Shown here: positions 55,532 to 64,000 of the stretch, in pieces
Numbering within the stretch: the first letter of the stretch is position 1
How the letters are laid out: each line of letters begins with the position of its first letter
Assembly: GCA_949361645.1 (NCBI GenBank)
Contig: OX442422.1
Coordinates: forward strand, 7,287,534 to 7,351,533
Origin: Spongilla lacustris
Taxonomy: Eukaryota; Porifera; Demospongiae; Spongillida; Spongillidae
Reading direction: 5' to 3'
DNA length: 64,000 nt
Made by a program: the position numbers and the translations under genes
The notes under the pieces: generated by a model
What the model was told of the DNA's origin: nothing
Database searches by the model: none
What the model saw: only the letters and a program-made list of their open reading frames with translations

Positions 55532-55699
55532 GAATATATTACTCCATTACACTATGCAGCAAGGGAAGGTCATACTACTTGTGTGGAATGTCTCCTTTCC
55601 ACTCCTGGTATTGATGTGGATACGTCATTTTTTTCAGTATTTTTTACTAACGAAAATGTTTTTTCAATTGAACTATGCACTAGCATGTCTTCAAATTAA
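55532..55699 (+). CDS. terminal ankyrin exon with stop (D2)
   Basis: After CTCTCCAG it codes EYITPLHYAAREGHTTCVEC, LLSTPGIDVD and then a non-ankyrin tail (TSFFSVFFTNENVFSIE...) ending in TAA at 55697-55699. Instead of a donor after the repeat, the frame runs into a short tail, so this is the C-terminus of the array. Copy D1 has the same exon with a 1-base deletion. No obvious AATAAA lies within 100 bp downstream. Confidence 0.78.
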   Translation, partial: EYITPLHYAAREGHTTCVECLLSTPGIDVDTSFFSVFFTNENVFSIELCTSMSSN

Positions 55700-56359
55700 C
55701 TAGTATTGTATTGTTAACATTCTCTTACTGTCATTTATTATTGTATTAGCACTCAGTGTAACATATTGGGGTCTCCCAACAGAGGGCCTGTCACGCTAAA
55801 ATTGGTCCGGGCGAAAAGTGGTCTGGGCGGACCACTTTTGGCTGCCAAAATTGGTTTGACCCCGGACCACTTTTGGTTGCCAAAATTGGTCCTGGTAAAT
55901 TGCCATAAGTGGTCCGGGTATATCAGCATGCAGGAAACCGTCAGACGTTTGTATAGGACCCATTTCTATATGCAGCCGCAGTAAATGCATCAGCGTACAT
56001 ACTCGTATATGCATGGCAAATATGCGCGAGCATGTACTGCTGATAATGCATGCAGGTTCCAGCGATATGGTAAAGATATTAAAAGAAACACATGCAACAG
56101 CATCATCAACTACACATGTAGGGCTCATGCAGATCAGAAGATAAAGATGATTATAGACTCCATGCATATGCATGTGCTTATACCCGATATATAGGAACAG
56201 CTATTAGCTCTACATGTACTCTATTCACCAAACCTTCTACACCTATGGAGGCCTGGCTTGGTGCTTGTTCATTGCCGGAGAAGATGAGGATGAATTCGAT
56301 GCTATAGCCATAGTAACATGCAACACCTAACCTTAAGACAAAATGATTGATTTTCAGTA

Positions 56360-57407
56360 GGGCTTTAACAGATTAGATCAGATCAGATTCGGCATTATAA
56401 TCTGATCTGATCTGTTTAGTTAAGGCGTGTATCTGAATCTGATCTGGATTGGCTCCGTGGGCGTGGATTTACGATCAAGCGCTTGCAATGAAGACCGTTC
56501 TGCTAAATTTGCATGTGGTCTTACGGCTCTCACCAAGTCCAGTGTCTTGTTTTTACTCCACCCAGACCAATCCTATTTTTTCTCAAAGATACATTCACTT
56601 GTAACTTTACTATCCTTGCACAATATTACATTATGAAACATATATGATGAGCTTTTTCCCGTGATCTATGCGGTGTTGGAAAGACCATCTTGCATGCATA
56701 AATATACTACTGCATGGAAACTAACCCAATGCGCCACTCACTGATACGAGAAGAGCAGAAAGTCATCACAGGCCCTCGTCAGACGTTGTCGTTTGGGATG
56801 AATAGCTGCGTGCTCTTTTAAATTGCCTTTCTTCGGCGCTGCATCGTTCGTCACCTTTTTCACAATCGTTATCTCTTTCTGCCAAATCTATACTATCTCT
56901 GGTCAAAGCCATCATACGCGCGGGACAGGCTCAGACGAGTACTGGATGCCGATGGCTTTTAATTAAGTGCAGCAACCTGTCTCGAACCAACGTGAGAAAT
57001 GAAACCAATGCTTGTAAAAGAAAAGGAAGAAAATGCGCACACCACTTATATAAAGTTAGCAATGGAAATGCCCATGCAAATTGGAAGAGAGCGGTGGCAA
57101 AGATTAGAATAGAAAAAGCATTAAGCACAAAAAAGGAAAGCCATTTCGCACACCGTACGCGTCAACCGTCTTTTGCCAAAAATACAATACTCTCGGGACT
57201 GTTGAATCTGGAAAAAAAAAATTGATGCTTTCCCTCGGTCACAGACCACCGGATATTCAGATATGCGTGTTAGCATCCGATGGATTGGGTGGGCTATAAT
57301 CCGAATCTGTTCCGACTTTGGAATATCAATCTGTAATGAAACTGAATCCGATCTGTTGGCCTTTTGGATAGGATATCTGAATTCGGATCCGATCCGTTAA
57401 AGCCTTA
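56360..57407. mobile_element. nested 1.05-kb element, hAT-like target duplication
   Basis: Ends GGGCTTTAACAGATTAGATC and complement (GATCCGATCCGTTAAAGCCTTA) are inverted. ATTTTCAGTA is present on both sides (56350-56359, 57408-57417), giving an 8-10 bp duplication. Just inside, GATCTGATCTGAT-type repeats follow on both flanks. A plus-strand frame at 56992-57225 is basic (NACKRKGRKCAHH...) and unrecognised. It lies wholly inside the 4.4-kb element and is therefore the younger insertion. Confidence 0.75.
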
Positions 57408-57419
57408 ATTTTCAGTAAG

Positions 57420-59640
57420 GTTCGTGATTATAGGAATCTCTTTTTGGCCGACTACATGTAGTTTCCAAGATAGTTAAAGCTCCACACAAGGATGCTTTTG
57501 GAGGAAATTTTTTCATTGCGAATCAGGATCTATATGATAAATTTGAATAAGGTCTAGCTATATACATATTAACAGTACTTGCACGTATAGTGGGGTATAC
57601 GTACTGTTTAAAGCCGATGAATATAGTTCATTGTAAATTGTGCTTGGTTCTTATGCCTGCATCTGACAATGCATGCATGCAGTGTAAAAAACAGGAATAT
57701 AAGCTATAAACCTTTTGGTATAGATTTGGACTCAAGAACACCAACAGAAGTCACTCCTTTAGCAACGGCAAGGATTAAAGCCTGCTGTTTTCATTTTTCG
57801 CCGGATAATCAGTTGTACTTGCTGTGCGCTTGCATGGATCATAGGAATACTGTGCCATCGTGAAATCAGGGTCTATTTGATTTAAAATCCTCCAAAACAC
57901 TACTTCAACACTCAACGAGTTCATGATACGTTGAGACAATTTTTTTAAACGTAACTTGACACGCTTCCATACTGTCTATTTGCATCCGAACTGTGAACAG
58001 GTGTGCGCACTTTACTGCATAACTTCCTCATTGTGTTACACAACTAAGGAAGATCAGATTAGGTCAAAGTTTTTTATAACATACCCAAAGGTGGTTTTGA
58101 TATATGGCTTTAATATTATTTGAAATTATTAAATCCTTATGGTGATATGAGGGCTTCATGTAAGAGTTGTTTGTGAAGAATTTCAACCAGAAAACCAGAC
58201 CTAACTCTCCTTGTATGTAATTACCAGATGAAATGTAATTTTCAAAGTTCAAGTTAACATTTGCATTACACTACATCACCTGACAGCATTGGTAATATGT
58301 GGTTTTAATTTATAGTTTATTTATGACTAACTTAACTAGGCTTATGTACACATGTTCACACTTTACTTTTATTAGCACTTTAATTTTGCATTGGGGGAAC
58401 ATGATATAAAATAGTAAATCACAATGATGATAGAGGGCAATAAGGCCTATGTACCTCATCTTGGATCATCTTAATTAGATTAGTGTATACAAAGCACTGA
58501 TGCTTATTAGGTACAGTGTGCTCACCTGTGCACACTGTACCATGCACCATGTTGTGTGGTACGGATAATTGCTGACAATTTTTATCTAGACATTTGTATT
58601 GGTGGTTATTGTTGTCAATCATTATGTAAGGAAACACTATTTAATAGGAGAAAATTGCTCAGATGAGAAGGAGGCCGTGAGGAACTTAAAGTCAGGGCTA
58701 CGTGGGTGATTCAGGCTGAAGCAGATGTCTAGCATGAACTAGTCATTTGTAACAGTAGCCGCTGCAAGATGTGTGCATGGTAGAATGACATGATGGAGGG
58801 GTGGCCCAATCCCCTTGTGAACCTGGGAAGTCAGAAGGAAGGAAGCTTCTGCACTGTACCTGTGCCCTGCTTCAAAGCTTAGGTGTCTGATACATGTACC
58901 TGCAAATAAGAAGAGGCAGACAGCTTTGCAACGTTGGATCTGCGGCAAATGATTAGCAAGTAGCAACACTAAGTGCAATTTGGCGGTACTCTACTTCACT
59001 GGCTTCATTAGAAACTACATATATATACGCTCTGTTCAACTGCCCTACCTACATGTCTTGTCCATTCTCACTAGTCTGGCACATCGTCACTGGGGACTCA
59101 CTGTAAATCCATTGCCACGCCCTCCTTTGTCCGTGTCTGCTAGTACCACCGCTGCCTTGTTGTGATTGTATACTCACAACTATACGTGTAAAGACGTTAT
59201 AAAAAGCCATAGCTATATCCCTACTTCGAAACACTGAAACACTTCCTGTAATACCAGCTGTCTGCTGATAATTCTGCATACATTTCTTAACGTCCTATAG
59301 AATTAAGGTCTGTAGCTTGCCGAGTTTTACAACGCTCAAAATTAAGCCTGAAGGTCCTGGCTCCTCCTCTATAGGTACAAAAGGGTCCTGGATCCGATCC
59401 TCAATGGTTTTAAGTGGATCCCCAATGCCTTCATTGATTGCTATTGTTTAAATAGTAACCTAGCATAAACGCATTTACTGCGCGCGCACGAGCTGATTTT
59501 GAACCAACTTTGCGATTAGTAAATGAAATAACCTGTTACTATATTACTATTTTTATCATTGTCCACTCATCCGCAACTCTTTTTGTGCATGATATGTAAA
59601 AATATAGAACACTGCTCATCTGTATCAAATAGTGCAGAGC
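57420..59640. other. interior of the 4.4-kb element, no recognised gene
   Basis: Short frames (for example 57669-57863 plus, 58739-58978 minus) show no transposase motif. GTACAGTGTGCTCACCTGTGCACACTGTAC at 58513-58542 is a local palindrome related to the one at 59653. Confidence 0.45.
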
Positions 59641-59652
59641 TAAAAGTGAACT

Positions 59653-59698
59653 GTGAACACCTGTGCACACTGTGCGTACAGTGTGCACAGGTGTTCAC
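59653..59698. repeat. perfect 46-bp palindrome
   Basis: GTGAACACCTGTGCACACTG and its complement surround TGCGTA-type centre sequence. A shorter variant is at 58513-58542. Both lie in the 4.4-kb element and could be transposase-binding or cruciform sites. Confidence 0.8.
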
Positions 59699-60554
59699 AC
59701 GGGCGCAAATAGACAATACATGTGTACTTTTTAATTACAGTCGTTAATTTATCAGTTCAAGTTCATCGCAATTTATGATTACATGTATATGACGGAATTA
59801 AGGCCATCCTGAAAGAGCTACATGTAGCAAAGGCTGATAAAATTTGTGCAGGACATGATTCATTAGCCATGCATAAAAAAGTTGTACATGCAAGTTGTGT
59901 TGACTATTCAGTCATACATGAATCTCTCAAGCTGAAATCAGCAGCAGGACATAATCATGTTATACATCAGTGTATACACCTACCGTACGCTTATATTTAC
60001 TGCACACACCTATTACCTCGGATCATATATAATAACACACCATATATACGAACTTAACAGTGCAAGGACTGGTTTCATTCAAGTTTATAAAACCCGGACC
60101 ACTTTTGGCAACGCGGACAAAATTTGGCAACCAAAAGTCGGACCAATTTTGGCAGCGAAAAGTGGTCCGCCCGGACCACTGCACTTTTTGCCCGGACCAA
60201 TTTTCGCGTGACAGGCCCTGTTTCCTCCAATACTCACTGAGCCTGCAGATCCTTTAAACGATGCCCCCCTCCCCCCTATTTTATACTCTTGTTTAAAACA
60301 TGCCTACACATTGCATGACATCAGCTGCAAAAAGTTCAGTGGTTAAATCTGAACTGAGCCCATCAGCTTATGACCTTTTATAAATTCAACCGTATCTACG
60401 TACTATGTAGACTACGCAAGATAAGTTCTTTAGGTACTCAAGCAAGCTGATGTTTTTTTCAGTGATTCACACAAAAGATATTCAGTTTGTAGAACAAGAA
60501 AATATTCTGTCACCACTGCAATGGTCAACTATGCATGGCACATGCATGGTGAGA

Positions 60555-61300
60555 GCCAATGGGACATCTGGATGAGCTTCAAATAGCAGCATCCTTGGAG
60601 GGAGTTTTCTTTTCACCAAAATATATGCCCCTTGGCCTATTGTATACATCCCATATAATGATGGTACTAAAAGCTATAATTAATGGGTGGGGTTTTAAGT
60701 TTACTTGCAATACAGCATACTACAATTGTTGTTTACGCTTGCTACTGTAAAACTGACTCGATCCCACATGCACATACACACATATATAGGGTGGGAGGAG
60801 CCACATTAGAACTGTACTGTATGACAATACATTTCACTTCACATATTGGAGTATTGAGAGTTAAGTTAAGTTTCGTTAGCATCCCCCAGCGCAGCCTCCA
60901 AATATCTCCACTACTAGAGGGACACAAAGCCATCTTCTTTCTGGCCATTTTTCCTGTTCTCCTGCTGTAACTGAGGCATCTGAGGTCTGATCTGTATCTT
61001 GTGGTTAATTAGTTATTCAGACCAATTCCCAACCCTCAAAACTTACATCCACTAATTGCTAGCACCTTCATCACTTGCAAGCAGCGGTGGGATATTGTAC
61101 TTGGAATTCCTTATGTCTGGTATCTGGGTTCAAGGTGCTCTTTCGTTGCTCCAGCCAGTACTGCTTTCATTCCAATTGTTCCCCACCTTTACATGGTAGG
61201 AAGATGAAAGTGGGCAAACCAAACATCCCACCTTCCATCCCCACAGTACAGTTTTAGTAATCCTGCTGACTAACTAATGTTCATCGAAACATAGCAATGT
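60555..61300. repeat. third copy of duplicated spacer blocks
   Basis: 60555-61020 matches 52830-53270 (AGCCAATGGGACATCTGGATGA, CTCCACTACTAGAGGGACACAAAG). 61160-61300 matches 45540-45680 (CCCACCTTCCATC, TTTTAGTAATCCTGCT). No conserved frame is present. Confidence 0.72.
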
Positions 61301-61554
61301 ACACACAAAAAAAAACTGTTTCTGCTTCTATGCCAATTGGTTAATAATCTGCATGTGTAGAATTTTAACTGGAACAGGGACCCACCACCTGTATCCATGT
61401 TTGGCAATCGCAAGGGGACCCCAACACCCCATACAGTTCACATGCTGCTGAATTACACTTACCATAGTGTGGCTATGCATATAATGTAATATACAGTTGT
61501 GTGGCATGGCCCTGACATGTGAACATTGTTCCCACCATGTTGTTACCACTTCAG

Positions 61555-61620
61555 AATGGTCGTACTCCACTATGTATAGCTACAAGACCAAGGGGAGGTC
61601 ATACTACTTGTGTGGAATAA
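61555..61620 (+). pseudogene. truncated ankyrin exon
   Basis: After CTTCAG it codes NGRTPLCIATRPRGGHTTC then VE and a TAA at 61618-61620. The cassette breaks off where CVERLL should follow and unrelated AT-rich sequence begins. Probably cut by an insertion or deletion. Confidence 0.75.
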
Positions 61621-61624
61621 AAAA

Positions 61625-62535
61625 ATGCTAATCCTTCCATTATTCTATTTATTCAAATAGAAAGGAAATTTTTCCATTTCTTTATGTTGTTTGAAAGTGA
61701 AAGTCGCGTGTAATGGAAGAAACCCTTGTGAATAGCTCCGTCTTTGACTCTAGCTGTGGAAGAACAATAATATCTTGGAAAGTATATTGTATAGAAGATG
61801 AAAAACTAAGCTTTTAAGGATTGTACGATGTGCATGCTTGTAATTTAAGTTGTGACATAAAGCAGGATGTGTCCAACCATTTCCTTGAAGATTGCAAAAC
61901 AGGGACATCACCAGAAAAGATGTACTCTGTAGATGGTTTACAGCAACTCGCCACAGCGGAGGTACACTGACACTGTACGGTGATTCGGGATTAGTGTACC
62001 GGAAGTTTCGTGTACCTCCGCTGTGACGAGTTGCTTAAGAGGTATTAGGCCTTCAAAGCTTCGACCCTTTCAGCAGACCTTCCATTAGTAATGTTCATTT
62101 TCCTCATTAATTGTGATGACTGCAGTTCGAAGCTAAAGATTTCCCGCAGAAATACATGTACTATAAGAAGAAGTGATTGTTAGTATTGAGAACGTATATT
62201 TCCTGCGAATATTAATTGTATGTCCGGCAGACTATAGTAATACATATTCACATTCATTATCGTCCCACTCCATGCACGTAAAAACACGAGGCGTCTCGCA
62301 TTTATAGTGTTATAATTGCTTGTTACCTACTAATATGTATGTACATGTCAACGCATCAGACGTTCATAATATACACAATGAATTGTGACACCACTTCCTG
62401 TAATGGACATCCTCTCCATGTAGTCTATATCTATAGACCGGACGGGAACCAACTTTGCAATTCAAAGTGGCCTTACGGTCGCCAGTGTTAATTAATTGTT
62501 ATATTACAAGTGGGCTAGATGCCCACCACTCGCTA
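61625..62535. other. spacer with a 94-bp hairpin
   Basis: At 61942-62035 CAGCAACTCGCCACAGCGGA and its near complement form a hairpin (arms about 27 bp, loop with CACTGTACGGTGATTCGG). It is probably a MITE. Nothing else is recognised. Confidence 0.6.
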
Positions 62536-62540
62536 TCTCT

Positions 62541-63308
62541 TAGTCTCGTACCCAGACTCTAGTACGTCACAGCTGCGGATGGATTACATCACCGCTACGC
62601 TAGAACTAGGGAGACTGCAAAAAGTCGGTGACAAAAGTTATGGAATTCCAGAACTTTTTAATTGACCGCAGCCCGCTGGAATGTTGCTAAGTCAACAAAT
62701 AGTACATGTAATAGACATAACTTTGGATAACAAAATGGATTATGCTTGTACAGCTGTACGTTTTGCGATGGATGAACTGAGAGTGAGTACGTTGAAGGAC
62801 AAAAGAAAGAGGCTATTCACAACTTTTGTTCGAGGCCATGACTGTTTCGTTATTATGCCAACGGGGTACGGGAAAACGTTGTGCTATGCCTAGCTGCCCT
62901 TCGTGTTCGCGATCGACCATCTTCGAAAGAGAACACCTCGGTCTTCTTAGTCTATTGTAGTTTGCGCTTCGCCGTTGGTATCTCTAATGATGGACCAAGG
63001 AAAAACGTTGTGCTACGCCTAGCTGCCTTTCGTGTTCGCGATCGACCATCTTCGAAAAAAAACACCTCGGTCTTCTATTGTAGTTTGCGTTTTGCCGTTG
63101 GTATCTCTAAGCCCTGAAGCATTGCTAAGACGCCATAACCATTAAAACATTAATATATGAATACTATTGCGGTCTAGTTGCCTATCTCTTGTACAAACAA
63201 TTAACATTCCATCTGTCACCGCAGTCACTTTTCCAGACCCTAGTTCTAGCGTAGCGGTGATGTAGTCCATCCGCAGCTGTGACGTACTAGGGTCTGGGTA
63301 CGAGACTA
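62541..63308. mobile_element. TIR element carrying a RecQ helicase fragment
   Basis: Ends TAGTCTCGTACCCAGACTCT and complement (AGGGTCTGGGTACGAGACTA) open inverted repeats of about 70-75 bp (62541-62612, 63234-63308) that include CTGCGGATGGA(T/C)TACATCACC. CTATCTCT on the left and CTATCCTC on the right are only an approximate target duplication. Related ends occur near 24608, 25278 and 49185, so it is a family. Confidence 0.75.
62680..63112 (+). pseudogene. RecQ-type helicase N-terminal fragment, partly duplicated
   Basis: The frame reads LKDKRKRLFTTFVRGHDCFV then IMPTGYGKTLCYA and a stop. MPTGYGKT is the RecQ motif I (Walker A). Beyond the stop the same frame continues LPFVFAIDHL..., another stop, and SIVVCASPLVSLMMDQ, matching RecQ motif Ia (vv.SPL..LM.DQ). 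A second copy of the segment from GGGAAAAACGTTG to CCGTTGGTATCTCTAA follows at 62998-63110. Two in-frame stops and the duplication show it is not functional. It lies entirely inside the TIR element, suggesting capture. Confidence 0.72.
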
Positions 63309-63525
63309 CTATCCTCTCACATTTTAAAGAAGATGACTTTAATTCCTTTTTTGTTGTTGATACAACTACTTTTCCAGATTGCATGCTATGTCTGCACATC
63401 AAGCCCATGCATGGCTCAAAGTGCAGCCTTCACCTAAGGTGTAGATTTTCCTGATGAGGCACAGGTCATCCTACAATGACAAAAATAACAATCCTTAAAA
63501 GTTTAAGAGAGTGTGCACATCCCTT

Positions 63526-63661
63526 TTGTGATGGGACTATATATCACGTGAAGATTTATTAATAGTTTTATTAATACAGAGGTGCACGTTGTTGTATTAG
63601 ACTAGGAAGTATCTAGTGTTGTATCCGAACGCATCCTGTGGTTTCCTTCGGGTATATTACA
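63526..63661 (+). repeat. probable 5' LTR of a Ty3/gypsy-like element
   Basis: The sequence starts TGTGATGGGACTATATATCA and ends GGTATATTACA (TG...CA). It is immediately followed by TGGTGGCAGCGGGG, which has the look of a tRNA primer-binding site in this element class. The left boundary is uncertain because the 3' LTR lies outside the window. Confidence 0.5.
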
Positions 63662-63682
63662 TGGTGGCAGCGGGGATTGTTC

Positions 63683-64000
63683 ATGGCGAGCATTCGTTTA
63701 TCTCCGCCTGACCCGTTCGACTTCAAACGCCCAGACGAGTGGGAACGTTGGAAACGCCGCTTCGAACATTCAGAATTGCGTCAGGATTGTCTCAAGAATC
63801 TGATGAGCGTCAAGTAAGTACGCTGCTCTATTGCCTGGGAGAGGAAGCAGAGGATGTGCTCGCGTCCACGCATGTCACGGCCGAACAACGGAAGAAATAC
63901 AAAGATGTGGTTGGGAAATTGGATGGATTCTTCAAAGTTCGGAGAAATGTGATTTTCGAACGGGCAAGATTCAACCGCCGTAATCAAATGGAGGGCGAGT
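63683..64000 (+). pseudogene. Ty3/gypsy-like gag, frameshifted, cut by window edge
   Basis: It begins MASIRLSPPDPFDFKRPDEW followed by ERWKRRFE. Gag homology then moves to the next frame after a single-base loss near 63770 and continues (SDERQVSTLLYCLGEEAEDV, then RRNVIFERARFNRRNQMEGE) to the window edge. W..W..RF ... Q...LLY..GEEA ... F.RR.Q..GE is typical of gag in this retrotransposon group. One frame break is visible, so this copy may be non-autonomous. Gag makes the particle shell in which reverse transcription occurs. Confidence 0.7.

Larger units (their letters stand above)
55789..60213. mobile_element. 4.4-kb DNA transposon with 100+ bp TIRs, GGCC target duplication
   Basis: The left end TGTCACGCTAAAATTGGTCC and the right end (complement of TGTCACGCGAAAATTGGTCC) open inverted repeats of more than 100 bp. 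These are built from GGTCCGGGC, ACCACTTTTGG and GCCAAAATTGGTC motifs. GGCC flanks both sides. Removing the insert and one GGCC gives AACAGAGGGCCCTG, exactly the sequence of the paralogue near 46615-46625. A 4-bp duplication is known for Chapaev and Sola superfamilies, but no transposase is recognised, so classification is open. The interior is largely unassigned and holds a nested element at 56360-57407. Confidence 0.82.

Noticed and set aside
1..64000. tRNA, rRNA and other structured RNA genes
   Set aside because: None was recognised by eye; a covariance-model scan was not possible, so absence is not proven.

Overview
The window looks like 64 kb of a metazoan nuclear genome, most likely a demosponge. 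It is AT-rich, repeat-dense and intron-rich, and it holds no bacterial-type operons. The sponge assignment is an inference from remembered family resemblance: Death domains joined to long ankyrin arrays, an AIG1-type GTPase, a multi-pass membrane family with an FKDGT.GTRDYR motif, and many palindromic non-autonomous DNA transposons. No database search was possible. One 200-base assembly gap lies at 41285-41484.

Layout. (1) Gene A, minus strand, runs from 22975 to 3132 and past the left edge. Exon 1 encodes a short hydrophobic N-terminus ending in a canonical 2A motif (GDVEENPGP). Exon 2 is a Death domain, exon 3 a Gln/Ala-rich linker, and exon 4 a 275-codon domain opening with a CGCGKC motif. 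An ankyrin cap exon (14308-14406) and a string of single-repeat ankyrin exons follow, mostly exactly 102 bp and phase 0-0. Splice phases agree at every junction, and exons 1-4 sum to 1296 nt (432 codons). (2) 23.5-24.2 kb is a frameshifted relic of a multi-pass membrane protein, divergent from gene A. (3) 24.9-33 kb is satellite country: 55/65-bp minisatellites, CA repeats, poly-G satellites and tandem duplications. (4) 37.7-41 kb carries a LINE relic and, on the minus strand, a Death-domain exon, a 27-nt microexon and a large AIG1/GIMAP-like GTPase exon. (5) 44.3-49.6 kb contains transposon gene relics and minisatellites. (6) 46.0-61.6 kb on the plus strand is a second ankyrin-exon array with the same 102-bp cassette, including two copies of a gene 3' end (a broken one near 46.2 kb and an intact one ending at 55699). 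(7) The right edge has a TIR element carrying a decayed RecQ-helicase fragment, then the start of a Ty3/gypsy-like retrotransposon (gag frameshifted).

How the parts relate. Gene A, the Death/AIG1 locus and the second ankyrin array have the domain vocabulary of intracellular recognition and signalling proteins: Death adaptor, GTPase switch and ankyrin binding arrays. The ankyrin exons sit in duplicated exon-plus-intron blocks, so repeat number appears to have grown by unequal exchange. Most of the rest is mobile DNA, much of it datable by target-site duplications or by comparison with an empty paralogous site. These include a 960-bp TTAA element, a 4.4-kb GGCC-flanked element with a nested 1.05-kb element, a 2.3-kb element splitting an intronic minisatellite, and two palindromes of 1.2 and 1.65 kb.
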